From: Malus domestica
Lineage: Eukaryota > Streptophyta > Magnoliopsida > Rosales > Rosaceae
DNA: 64,000 nucleotides
Direction of reading: 5' to 3'
Assembly (NCBI RefSeq): GCF_042453785.1
Contig: NC_091674.1
Coordinates: 21,115,001-21,179,000, forward strand
Position numbers and translations under genes: made by a program. The notes beneath the pieces are model-generated. The model was given only the letters and a program-made list of their open reading frames with translations, searched no databases and was not told the DNA's origin. Below are positions 11,002 through 21,059 of this stretch, in pieces (positions within the stretch are counted from its first letter, which is position 1; every line of letters begins with the position of its first letter).

Positions 11002-13121
11002 GTAATATACTTCAGCTTTATCATTTCTTCCACTATAAACACATTTATCTAATATATTTTGTTTTCTTTTCTGTGATTAGGTTGTTTTGTTAATGATCAG
11101 CACTATTATACCAAAACTGCAGCTGCTCCACTCAAAATCATATAATATCATCTGTTAATATATGTCAAAACTGTTCCAAGTGTTTTATGACATGTAAATC
11201 TCTTTTTCCTCAGAACTTGGCAATGTTTTTTGCATGTTGATACACTAGCGTCTGTTAGTTTTTGGTATTTCATTGCTAGTTCCAGTTGAAAAGCAGATAC
11301 AACTACCAAACTATGTTAGATGACTGTAATATTTTTTGCATGTACATATAACAGCATTTTGTAATTTTTTGTACCCAAATGCTGGTTCCACTAGAAGAAC
11401 AGCTAGAACCACTACACTATAATAGATGACTGTAATATTTAAATCTCAGGTTCTCCAAATTGAACTGTTTACCTATAAAGTTTTTCTAACCTCTTTGTTA
11501 TCTACGATGTTAACATTGTATCACTATTTTTACATTATTTGTAAACTATTTGATATAAATTTTAAACACTGTTTCTCGGCCAGTGTTTTGCCTTTTTTGC
11601 CCTCGAGTTGCTCTGTAAATTTAGGTTTTTGTGTGTTTTATACAGTGAAATGGCATTTTTCACCCTGGGCGTCCAACATAAGTTTCCCGACTTCTTTTCC
11701 TCGGAAATCGCAGAGAAATCAAAAAGGAAAAAACTGTGCTCTGCACATGATCGGCGATTCGATTCCACTTCGTGAGATCTGTGCGATCTTTGCTTCAGGT
11801 TCTTCTTTTAATTGCTATGTGTGTAGCAGCTTTGTTCAATTAGATATCTAATTGTTGATTTTCAGTTAGGGTTTTGAGGATCCAAATATCAATTCTTTGT
11901 GGGTTTGATTTGTCAAGAGTTTTGCCTTCTGGGTAGTTCTACCTTCAGCTCCAGAAGAACCTTCAATGAAAAAAGTTACCAGGTTAGTGATTGCTTTCAA
12001 AAAGTTACCCAATTGGATTTTTTCTTACTGTGTTCAAGAGAAAGAAGAAAGGTAAGAACTTTCAGCTGAGATAGTGCCTAACTCTCAAGTGTACTGTAAT
12101 TTTTTATCATTTCCAAAATTACCTTCTATAACAGAGAAAAGGGTGATGAATTTGACAAAGTTTGATGCTTTTTAGGATCGGTAGGCCACCATTTCTATCT
12201 GACTCCACAGGTAGTTTTTAACTTTTTATATGTATTAAGTTTTTTTTTAATATAAATTTTGAGTGATGTTTCATTCTTAAGCGGTGGTTTTTTTTGCTTT
12301 GCAGTTTCCAGTTTCTATTTGCACAAAGAACTTTCAGACAGGGTATAACTTCTTCAGGTGCGTGCTCTATATATTTCTCGAATTTTGATATCTCAAATCG
12401 ATATTGTTTATTAGATTTTGCTTTCGATCTGATTCCAATTGAGTTCGATTTCGAACTTGAATTTATATTCGATTTTGATTTACACATGTCCTATTTTTTT
12501 TTTGAAGAAATTTAGAGATGAAGGAATTCAAGTTGGAGACTTTGAGTTCAGGTTTTTTCAAATTTGTACAACCTCTTTCTCTATTTTCGTTAAATTTCTG
12601 GAATTTTTTGTATAATTTTATGAAGCGTTTAATTTTTTTTATTAATTAAATTACAAATAAGTATCAATGGCCTTCATTTGGTACCAATCAATCAAGTGAG
12701 AGATGTGTTGTCTGAATGTTTGAATTTGCTTGAATTAGTCTCTCCAAGTAGGAGAAAGAGAAGGATCTGAATGGGAGCAAGGCACGCCATGGAACAAGCA
12801 AGCTCATGAGAATGTTAACGTTCAAGGGACTCGGGGGAGGGTGACTGATCAACTGAAAAAAACTGAGGTATATGGTTTTTCTCTTCGAATTTCATAAACA
12901 TGAATGTATTTACATCTAATATTAACGGTACAAGGAATCAAATAATTAAAATTTGACCTAGAAAAATATTAGTTAAGCAAGCCAGTTCGCAAGTGTCTGC
13001 AGTGCACATATAATATGTTCAATTTCTTGAAAACCGTCTTTATTTCGCATATTAAACTGAGAAATTTGAAAAACCCTGTTCGAGATTTTGCTTGAAATCA
13101 TGGTTTGGGATTAAATAGCAG
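11002..13121 (+). other. Exon-like pieces of unknown origin between RPA1-like and CKS1 fragments
   Basis: After a diverged tandem repeat (about 11215-11340 and 11340-11440) the sequence becomes gene-like. A GC-richer piece with an ATG at 11649 runs to a splice-donor-like site. A piece around 11940-11980 ends AG|GTTAGT. A piece around 12660-12865 could encode 'VPINQVRDVLSECLNLLELV' and then a basic stretch, ending at GAG|GTATAT. I do not recognise the source. They look like further captured exons, since the CKS1 and CCCH fragments downstream have the same form. Confidence 0.4.
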
Positions 13122-13296
13122 GGTCAGATCCAGTATTCCGAGAAGTACTTCAATGATATCTACGAGTACAGGTATGCTCCTTTCTGCTTCGTTTTCTTTC
13201 GATTTTTCTTCATTTTTTTATAAACTTTTTGTTTGTTTTCAATGTTGGTACAGGCATGTGGCTAAACTGCTCCCAAAAAATGGGCTTCTGTGCGAG
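13122..13296 (+). pseudogene. CKS1: CKS1 (cyclin-dependent kinase regulatory subunit) fragment, two exons
   Basis: CKS1 is a small (about 80-90 aa) protein that docks on cyclin-dependent kinases. Exon 1 (13122-13171) encodes GQIQYSEKYFNDIYEY and ends at AG|GTATGC. Exon 2 (13254-13296) follows a TACAG acceptor and encodes HVAKLLPKNGLLCE, ending at GAG|GTAATT. The start codon is changed (AGG before GGT CAG), about five codons of the usual 'VVLPPE' part are missing, and no downstream exon with the WRAIGVQQSRGW region was found. The kept introns show a genomic origin. It is a dead fragment within the putative Helitron. Confidence 0.85.
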
Positions 13297-14545
13297 GTAA
13301 TTTATTAGGGTTTTCACTTTTTTTTATTGTAATATGTCCTTTTGAGAAATGCTTTGAGATTTGTTTGTGTTATTTTGGGTTTTGTGTAATCTTGGAATCT
13401 TTCCTTTTTCTTCAGTGGGCTTTTCGGTTTCGTTTACAGTTCTTTTGAGTGTCCATGAATTTTCAATGCTGGATTTCTGTGGATTTTGTTATTTGAAGAG
13501 GGAAACTATGGATTGGTTTGTTACTTGGTACATACGTCGTTTATATGCATCAAATTATATACATTCCTCCCTACTCAAATGTTCAAATGTATTCATTTAT
13601 GTATGTTTGCGCATTCACTTTCGTATATGTGCGTTAACTGCCATATATACAATACACCCATTTAGATTTGGTTAAATGAATAATGTACGTATACGAATTG
13701 GTCATTTCACACGTATAGATTGATAGTTAGATTGAATCAAAATTTCGTGAATTGGTCATACACTTTACGTGATTTCTATGCGGGAATGCTGGTGAATGCC
13801 TTATTTAATTTCCAAGAAATTGAAGCTGAGAATGTGGTATTTTCCTTTTGCTATGGAGAGTAGTGGATTTTGTGGTGCAGTAAATATGAGGCCCAATAAA
13901 AGTGTTTTTTTTTCCTTCTCTTATATTCATCTGTTTTCAATATTGGATTGGATTTGCATTAAGGGTTTTGTTGATCTGATATTATTGATAAAATACTAGA
14001 AAACCCACCTGAACTTAAGCACTTTTAGGGGTTTGTTCTGCTTTTGGTTCACTTAATATTCATACCTGTTTATGTTTTTACTTTTTAAGTGTGTTTTTAA
14101 GTTTTTTTTTTTTTTTTTTTTGTTCTTTGTAAGAATGTCTCCAACATGGTTTCTTTTTCGCACATCCTTTCAATAATTTAGATTGACTTCACCCCTAGTC
14201 CATTGACAGTTACTTTGTAGACGTTAGGGATGGGTCTTCTTCTTCAGCTTAGTGGGCACCGTACCTTTAGCAGAGCGTCTAGGTAATGCGACTGAGTAAG
14301 TGCTAGCTTTTTGTTTAAGCATTAAGTTATCTTAACTTTGCTAAGGCTAATTCTTAAGTTTTTCATTATTCTCTTAACTTTATGTTTTTTATTTTTGTAA
14401 ATATCATTTAGTAATTTACTATAATCTGATTGCTTGATCATTTGATACTCAATAATTTCGCCAGGGCATCGGATGTTCAACTTAACATCACAAGTAAATT
14501 GCATTGGTTCTTTCCATTGAATTTATGCTTTGGCCTTGCTCAACT
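13297..14545 (+). other. Intron-like and unassigned sequence
   Basis: AT-rich sequence, including a long poly-T at about 14104-14122. The first part may be the remains of the CKS1 intron 2. A short piece at about 14205-14310 is less AT-rich and could be another exon scrap, but no protein was recognised. Confidence 0.35.
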
Positions 14546-14746
14546 GAAGTCCTTCCCGAGAGACCTGGAGCACCAGATTGTCCTGTAAGTAGCACTTCAA
14601 TTCTTTATTCTTTTTGCAGAAATAATGCATTAAGCACTTGAACTGTTAATTGATCCTTTTCCATTTGCATGTTGCAGTACTTTATGAAGACTCAAAGATG
14701 CAAATTTGTATACCGTGCAAGTTTAATCATCCGAAGGACAAAGTTA
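14546..14746 (+). pseudogene. CCCH-type zinc-finger protein fragment, two exons
   Basis: Exon A (14546-14584) encodes EVLPERPGAPDCP and ends at CCT|GTAAGT. Exon B (from 14678, after TTGCAG) starts YFMKTQRCKF and continues toward a C-x-F-N-H-P-K-D end. This is the start and body of a C3H1 finger of the plant ZFN/HUA1-like family, which binds RNA. A one-base shift near 14708 breaks the frame between the second and third cysteines. Only one finger remains of proteins that usually have five or six. Captured fragment inside the putative Helitron. Confidence 0.75.
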
Positions 14747-14801
14747 CTACAACTTTCCATAAAGTGGTTCCAATGATATAGTTTCATATATAATACTCTT
14801 A

Positions 14802-15836
14802 GGCCTCGTTTGTTTGACCTCCTTAGCTAGGACTGGACTGGCTAGGACTAATAACCCATGTTTGGTGCAAGTCGGGATTGAGTTTAGTGGGATTAAGTCG
14901 ACTCGTGCCGACTAAATCCTTCGTTAGCTGGGCTTAGTGAGAGCCCCCGAAAAGGAGAGGATTGCTAGTCCCGTTTCCCCGCTTCCCCGCTTCCCCTCAC
15001 TTTGCCTCACCCCACGCCTGTGAACTTGCCCTCCCACTGTCTTTCTCCCCACCTCCCTCTTGTCTGTCCATAAGATCTCTAAGTCAGAGACCCAGAAAAC
15101 CCAAAAAAAGCCAAAAACCCAGAGATCGAAAGCAGATTCATATAAAATATACCAAATTGAAGCTGGGAGTGACAAAATTACGATTCTACCTAAATCGAGG
15201 CCAAAAGGAGGTTGAATGTGGCTGGAAAATGGTATGGAAGTCTCGGCCTGTTTGGGCTTCTTCGAATCCATGACATATTCGAGCATGCAAAGCTAAGATC
15301 TTGGTCTAGGGATGGTGTGGAATTTTTTGGCAGTGCCAACTTCATCCAATTCAACGAGGGTTGGCCGAAAAACATGTCGGGAAACCTGCAACTCGTCGGG
15401 AAAAATGGAGCTGTGAGGTTCTGTTCGAACAACGCACAGCTAGAGAGGGAGGGAGGATAGAGAAATAGAGATTGGAATCGATAAGGAGCTTGACCGGGAA
15501 TGAGAGAAAGACAGGAATTGAGAGGTTTGGGAGGAAAAAAAGAGGGAGAGGGTGGGACGAAGAACTGAGAGAAGAGGGAGAAAGTGGGACGAAAATGGTA
15601 GGAAAAGATGGAGAAAATGGTAGGAAAAGATGGAGAAAAAGATAAGATCATAATAAAATATTAATAATTTATAGATTAAATAATATAATATTAGAATTTG
15701 TTATTATCCAGCTTCTTAGTCCAACATTGCACCAAACGCTTCACTAAGATAATCCGGCTTAATCTAGTCTAAGCCAGTCCAGTTTAGTCCTTGAAGCTAG
15801 TCCAGTCCGAGATAGTCTGGCGCAACAAACGCACCC
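14802..15836. mobile_element. PIF/Harbinger-like non-autonomous element (1,035 bp)
   Basis: The ends GGCCTCGTTTGTTTGACC and (inverted) GGGTGCGTTTGTTGCGCC form imperfect terminal inverted repeats, and a TTA duplication flanks both sides (14799-14801 and 15837-15839). The subterminal regions are also inverted copies ('ggactggactggctaggact' at the left; a similar inverted stretch at the right). A TTA target duplication points to PIF/Harbinger. Long frames inside are low-complexity and encode no transposase. It sits directly after the CCCH fragment. Confidence 0.7.
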
Positions 15837-15941
15837 TTACACTCTCTTTTACTAATTTTTGTTACACAATCAATCACTCACAGGGTCATACTATTCATAG
15901 AACCCTAAAACCCAAATTTCTCCAGATCATTCCAAAATTCA

Positions 15942-16061
15942 ATGGCAAACACAAAACCCAGATCCCTAAACTCACTCGATAACGTGTCAAAGGCTGGGCA
16001 TCCAGTTCTCTCATGTTGCTCCCGTTGGATCCAGTATGCTTTTGCTGCTGCCAATCTACAG
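15942..16061 (+). pseudogene. Unidentified exon-like piece with intact donor site
   Basis: An ATG at 15942 opens a 40-codon frame ending FAAANLQ at CAG. Before a SINE inserted at 16062, this exon would have ended CAG|GTAAAG, a good donor. The source gene is not recognised. It lies in line with the other captured fragments. Confidence 0.4.
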
Positions 16062-16147
16062 GTCGTACCCAGTGCACAAGGCTCCCGCTTTACGCAGGGT
16101 CTGGGAGAGATGAATGTCGGCTAGCCTTACCCCCATTTATGGAGAGA
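16062..16147 (-). mobile_element. SINE, 5'-truncated, minus strand
   Basis: An 86-bp insert that on the minus strand matches the 3' part of the SINE at 17656-17804, ending in 'tgcactgggtacgac'. It is flanked by 17-bp duplications CTGCTGCCAATCTACAG at 16045-16061 and 16148-16164. The tail 'tgcactgggtacg' resembles the Au SINE family of plants. Confidence 0.9.
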
Positions 16148-16164
16148 CTGCTGCCAATCTACAG

Positions 16165-16970
16165 GTAAAGCTTAAATTTACATACAATTTTTATTTTTAT
16201 TTTTCTTGATTGGAATTTGGGCTTTTTGTTCCTCCTTAATCCCAAAGTTCTGTAATGTATGCAACTTTGATCGAAAGACATGTTTTTTATTGCTAAAAAT
16301 TGTTAACCCCAGTTTAGGTATTCATTTGCTCATTAAAATTGCATTTTGGATTCCGTAACTGAACCTCCTTGCTCCTCTTTTAACTCTAGAATCTTCAGTA
16401 TACATGTGGGTTTTGCTTTGAATTTGATAAACCTCTCTGTGTTTGTGAGCTGATACAGGTTTTGGGTACTAAGTCAAAATTTTGTTGGATAGGAACCCAT
16501 AAACAAGTATGAGGAAGTGTGTGAATCATCACTCAGCAAGGGTGATTGGTGATAGAAATTGGGTTATTCCATTCATTACTGGCTTTATCATATTCATTAC
16601 CCTCTTTTTCTTAAAAGGGTTTTGGCTCTGGAAGGAGATGGAGATCGGTGACAATGATCGGAGTTCATCGCTGTGTGGATGATCCCAGTGTAGCGCTGGT
16701 TTTCAACTGTGGTGATTTGTAGGGTTTTGGGGGCGTGAATTTTGGGGGATTTTGTTTGGGTTTTTGGGTAAGCAATTGCCACCTCTATTCAACTTAAATT
16801 TAGTTCCCTTTTTTTGTTTCTCAAATTTGTTTGATGGAAAGATTGTTTTATCCTTTACTAAACAGTTTTTAGGATTAATGGTTTTGATTTCTTTTGAATT
16901 TATTTTTTATTTTATTTTGAAGCCCTGTAATATGTATGCTTTTGATCATGTCTTTTATTTTGGTGGCAGT
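16165..16970 (+). other. Unassigned sequence between SINE and beta-amylase fragment
   Basis: Nothing was recognised. A stretch around 16620-16750 is GC-richer and could be an untranslated leader of the captured beta-amylase piece. Confidence 0.3.
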
Positions 16971-16982
16971 TAGGTGTCACTA

Positions 16983-17112
16983 GATGGTCTACTAAAGCAG
17001 CTAAGGGTATTGAAATCAGTTATGGTTGATTGGTGGTGGGGAATTGTAGAGGGATATGGTGGATATGAGTATAATTGGAATGGATACAAGAGGCTCTTTT
17101 AGATGGTACAGG
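16983..17112 (+). pseudogene. Beta-amylase fragment
   Basis: After a GGCAG acceptor-like site the frame encodes [12 protein letters not shown], then [11 protein letters not shown], then [10 protein letters not shown]. This is the conserved N-terminal strand region of glycosyl hydrolase family 14, which releases maltose from starch. A few codons of the usual 'VDGVMVDCWWG' block are missing and a TAG stop replaces a Gln codon after KRLF. It is a single exon of a gene normally coding for about 500 residues. It is the last recognised host fragment of the putative Helitron. Confidence 0.8.
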
Positions 17113-17634
17113 CCTGTTTTATATAAATACGTTTTTTCACTTGCAGAAGCTCTTCTCTCTCAGTGGGCATATAAACACCACCTGTGGTTAATTGTTTTGC
17201 AATCTTTGTGGTCCTTTTTATTCTTTCCATGGTTTCCTGTAATGCTTGGCAAAGTTTTGAGAATTAGTCTCTACAATGTGGGAACCAAGGAACTCACTTC
17301 CCCTTCATGCTCTGAATTCACACTTAGTCTGGAGATTATATAATCATTTGGGCATGGTTTCTCTCTAGGATAAAGCTTCTGTCTGTCTATATATATGGAA
17401 TTGGGTTTGTGTAATTAATGTCAAATAATTGAGTGAAAGAGTTAAGCTCTCCTTTTACGCAACAAACAATCCCTCTCTTTTTGTAAACCAATCCAGCCAA
17501 ACCTTTCTTATATATCTTAAAAACAGTCTGTGATAGCAAAGATAAAAATGCATTTTTTTAATGAAATGATGTGGGTTAGTCAAGTTATATACAAGACTTT
17601 GTTGTTGGATTATATTATAGATGAATAATAAATA
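17113..17634. other. No feature recognised
   Basis: AT-rich sequence with weak open frames. It may still belong to the captured beta-amylase intron or the end of the Helitron, but no CTRR end with a hairpin was found. Confidence 0.3.
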
Positions 17635-17655
17635 TTATGTGGATTCAGTTGCTTT

Positions 17656-17804
17656 TTATGCGGCAAGTGCCTTCGTCCATGAGCGGTAGGTCTCGGGTTC
17701 GAGACTTGGGAGCAGCCTTTCCATAAATGGGGGTAAGGTTAGCCGACATTCACCTCTCCTAGACCTGCGTAAAGCGGGAGCCTTGTGCACTGGGTACGAC
17801 CTTT
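17656..17804 (+). mobile_element. SINE, near full length (Au-like)
   Basis: A tRNA-like head with a Pol III B-box-like GGTTCGAGACT (17696-17706) and a tail ending TGCACTGGGTACGACC plus a short T run. It is flanked by perfect 21-bp duplications (17635-17655 and 17805-17825). Truncated copies are at 16062-16147 and 43141-43238. Confidence 0.9.
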
Positions 17805-17825
17805 TTATGTGGATTCAGTTGCTTT

Positions 17826-18615
17826 CATTTATTTTTAAATAATTTACAAATGAGTGCTAAATTTTGATTACGGTTTCAAACCCGCAGCAGAGTGCGGCCT
17901 TCTTTGCTAGTCTTTGTCTAAAGGTCGAATTGCCTATGGTATTATCATATTGGGCAACCTCTGTTGGCATATGTTCTTTTCCTCTGTTTATTTGTTCTAT
18001 GTTTTGTTCTTCTATTTAAGTCTTAATGTCATAATTTTTTTTTATAAAAAATGGTGTCAAAAAGTCAAAAAAAATTTCTTTTTCTTGAGTCGTTTTCTTC
18101 TAGTTAGACCTTCCATAAGTCAATGATAATAATTCGTTTTCTTCTAGGTCACAAACTTATTTGAATTGGTTCTTCTTATGTGAAATTTCAATTGCTTGAT
18201 ATGGTTAATCCGATTCTTACGTGATCATTCTCAAGTTTATCTTATACCAATAACCAATGTCAGTATGATTATCTCTTACTTAGAGAATTGTATGTGGATT
18301 TTAAGTGAAAATTTATTGAACCCATGTGAGATTTTGAGCCTCTTGCATATTTTTTCTTGTGAGTTTCATGATAGCGTTATCATTCACTAGAACTTGCTTC
18401 AATATCTCTCGAGGCGAAATCTTAAGTCATGCAACACTAGGGAGATGATTTTGGCCATGTTTGGATCGTTTGAGCCTTTCTAACCAACCTTTTATGTTAT
18501 CTTATCCCTAGTTACCCTTTTGAAGCCAAACACTAAGCCTTTTCTTTCATCACCCACATTCATCCCTACCCATTTAGCCTATATTAGCCATTCCCTATAG
18601 CTTAAGGAATACCAA
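17826..18615. other. No gene recognised
   Basis: AT-rich intergenic sequence with no protein similarity or element ends that I can support. Confidence 0.35.
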
Positions 18616-18689
18616 GTGGACATCAAGGAAGATAAAGGTTGGGTTCTACATCAAAGATGTGGTGTATACCGAGGTACCATGTGTAGTGT

Positions 18690-18778
18690 AGGATTATTTT
18701 TATTCTTCTTTGAAGTAAAAAATAAGAAAAAAAAAAAACAGAAAGAAAAGAATCGAAAAGAGAGGAAAAGAAAAAAAA

Positions 18779-18822
<44 letters not shown>

Positions 18823-18958
18823 CAAAGAAGTTAGGATTATTTTTATTATTCTTTGAAGTAAAAAATAAGAAAGAAAAAAAACAGAAAGAAAAGAATCGAA
18901 AAGAGAGGAAAAGAAAAGAAAAAGTGTATATATATAGCAAAGAAGTTAGGAAAGAAGA
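18690..18958. repeat. Tandem duplication with (TA)n microsatellite
   Basis: A unit of about 120-140 bp starting 'ttaggattatttttatt' and running through an A/G-rich stretch occurs twice (about 18690-18830 and 18831-18950). The first copy ends in a (TA)n run at 18782-18821; the second has only a short TATATATA. The microsatellite has expanded in one copy only. Confidence 0.85.
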
Positions 18959-19427
18959 GTTTGAAATTGTTTCATCCCTACATCGTGAGTCCTGGACGCC
19001 AATAATAGAAGATCCAAGTTTCAAAGAGGACCGACTGAAAGTACATTATGAAGATACCTTGTTATTTCTTAAGTTTTAGCTACTTATGAAGACAATAACA
19101 CAATATTGTCATTTGCATAGGAATGAGAGGGAAAAATAAAATTGAGGATATGAATTAGCGGGAAAAAATAGAGGGAAAGTTTTGTTTTTTTTAATTTATT
19201 TTCAGTTTTTAATAGTTTTTAAGAGTGAAATGACTTAACTACCTTCACATGTTATGTACATGGTCTCACTTAACAAAAATTTGGATGAAATATATGATAA
19301 ACTAACGGTAAGGGGCAAATTGGCTAAAAAAAATTAGTTTGAGTCCTTAATTTTCCAATAGAAAAGTTAAAGGGGGAAATCGAAAGTTAAGTGAAAGTTC
19401 AGGGGGTAAATCGATAGTTTACTCGGA
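18959..19427. other. No gene recognised
   Basis: AT-rich sequence, with 'gtaaatcgatagtttac' near the right end. No feature supported. Confidence 0.3.
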
Positions 19428-19575
19428 AAACTAATGAAAATGGGTTGAAAACTTTGAGTTTTAACGATAAGAACAGAATAAAGGGTAAAGTAAATAGTAT
19501 CAGGATTGACTTTTTAGTGTAAAAATATGGTTTTTCATTAAAATGAACAATACCGATAGCTTTTCGTTATAGTTT
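19428..19575 (-). mobile_element. Short dispersed repeat, second copy
   Basis: Reverse-complement copy of the repeat at 7914-8030, here with the extra outer part 'gaaaactttgagttttaacg'. It is probably a MITE. Confidence 0.6.
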
Positions 19576-20007
19576 CTTTCTTTGTCTGATCATGTGGGGT
19601 CTGAAGTTTCAATCAGTTAATTTCATCTGTCATCATTTTTATTTCGTTCTTTCATTTTCTGGTGTGAACGCCAGTTGCCGGCACAAGCAATATTCCAAAA
19701 GCATAGCTGTGGACGGTGTACGTGAGCAGCTCACGGCCATTGCTTTTTACGTAGAGGACAAAACCCTAAATTGTTGAATTTAGTGTTTTCATCTAGAAGA
19801 CATTGAGTTGATAAGTAGTATCGGGATTGACCTAGGGAAATGATTTACGCAAACTCATTTTGTTCTTTTGGACACTCTTATTTGGACTTATGCAAACGTA
19901 AATTTCCTAAAACAAATATAAGTGCTGAATAAGAAAAGATGTATACGGATATCTTTCCTTTGATGTTTAATGTAATGTAATTTCACTTTCCTTTGATGTA
20001 ATCTTAT

Positions 20008-20340
20008 GAGTTATTCATGAGAACACTATATAACCTTGTGGACGAGACCAAATTGGGTGATTCACATATATCATTGAATCATTGTATCTGTCTTGATTGT
20101 GGCTCTGGCGTTTCAATTTTGACTTGATTTGTTCTATGCATCAAGAAAATATATATGTACTTTGTTACGAAACCTTATAATTTATTCATGAGTACACTCT
20201 ACAACCTCATGGACGAAGTCAAAAATGGGTGATTCACGTATATGTTTGTGTTTGTTTTGATTGTGGCTCTGGCATTTCAATTTTTACTGTTGATATGTTT
20301 CTATTCATCAATGAAACGTATATGTACTTTGTTAAGAAAC
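20008..20340. repeat. Diverged tandem duplication, about 165 bp per unit
   Basis: Two units (about 20008-20173 and 20174-20340) share 'ttattcatgagaacact', 'gggtgattcac', 'gattgtggctctggc' and 'atgtactttgtta' in the same order with scattered differences. Confidence 0.75.
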
Positions 20341-20546
20341 TTGTATTTTATTTGGCAATGCTTTTGGAATGGCTGGCATCGTTTTCAAATAAGAAGCACT
20401 TTTAGTGAATTTTGGAACAATAATTTAGCAATATTTTTGGATTATAAAAGTACTCGGGTGAACCCATGGTGTCGTTTTGGGGTTTAAACAAGTTTATAAG
20501 GTTCACGTGTCCCCCGTGTCGGAAAGAGAGGGGCGGAGGGTGGAGA

Positions 20547-20660
20547 ATGTCGAGGGCGATGGGTCTGGCGGGGCAGGGTCGCAAAGCTCTCAAACAATTC
20601 AACTTGCTCAGGGCTTTGCAGTCCGAGATACAATACGAGCTTTCCTCTAATCCCTTTCAG
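20547..20660 (+). pseudogene. Lone first exon, possibly mitochondrial glycoprotein (MAM33) family
   Basis: An ATG at 20547 opens a 38-codon exon with GRKALKQFNLLRALQSEI and ELSSNPFQ, ending at CAG|GTTCTC. It resembles the first exon of plant mitochondrial glycoprotein (MAM33/p32-like) genes, whose N-terminus has a 'LLKVLQSEI..ELSS..FQ' pattern. No downstream exon was found before the transposon block at 21051, so it is a truncated copy or a gene cut by insertions. The family call rests on pattern memory and needs a search. Confidence 0.4.
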
Positions 20661-21059
20661 GTTCTCTCTCTCTGTCTCTCTCTCAGAACACTTTCAAATA
20701 CTTTGCTAGAAAGCACTTGGATTTTCACTAATAATTTTGTTGTTCTTCTAGCAAAAGCGCTTCCAACAAAACAATTCTGAGCATTTCCAAACAAATCCTC
20801 TAGGTAGTTGAAGGTTAACAAGCAATGGCTCCACATGTCTGCAGTCCACTGAAATTATGTGGAACAGGAGCACTATAATTGATAGAGAGTAATCTTTTCA
20901 AATATAATGGAGAATCTTCTTGACTTTTATTAACCCATCATGCTCAAAAAACATCACTGTTTATTTTTCTTTTTTCTGCAGCAATCATTTTCTACTAAAT
21001 AAAGGGTGATTTGACACACAAATATACAACTAACAGATTCCCAATGGTCCAATTTAACG

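Larger units (their letters stand above)
6054..17112 (+). mobile_element. Putative gene-capturing Helitron (3' end not found)
   Basis: It begins TCTATATATACTAAAACCC, a Helitron-like 5' terminus. It carries an RPA1-like gene (7739-11001), a protein class typically carried by plant Helitrons, and then a run of unrelated host-gene fragments: CKS1 at 13122-13296, CCCH zinc finger at 14546-14746 and beta-amylase at 16983-17112. They lie in one orientation and keep introns, so they came from genomic DNA rather than mRNA. Later insertions (PIF-like at 14802, SINE at 16062, a short repeat at 7914) sit inside. No Rep/helicase gene was seen. The right limit given is the last recognised fragment, not a proven end. 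Alternatives are several independent insertions or a pseudogene-rich breakpoint. Confidence 0.5.

Noticed and set aside
13354-14000. Hydrophobic frames after the CKS1 fragment
   Set aside because: T-rich intron-like DNA gives Phe/Leu/Ile-rich frames by chance; no motif or splice logic.
15190-15651. Minus-strand Ser/Phe/Pro-rich frame of 153 codons
   Set aside because: Arises from the GA-rich core of the PIF-like element; low complexity, no motif.
17656-17804. A functional tRNA gene
   Set aside because: Only the tRNA-like head of a SINE; long target duplications and the SINE tail show a retroposon.
18623-19024. Minus-strand Phe-rich frame of 133 codons
   Set aside because: Made of the A/G-rich tandem duplication and TA microsatellite; not protein-like.
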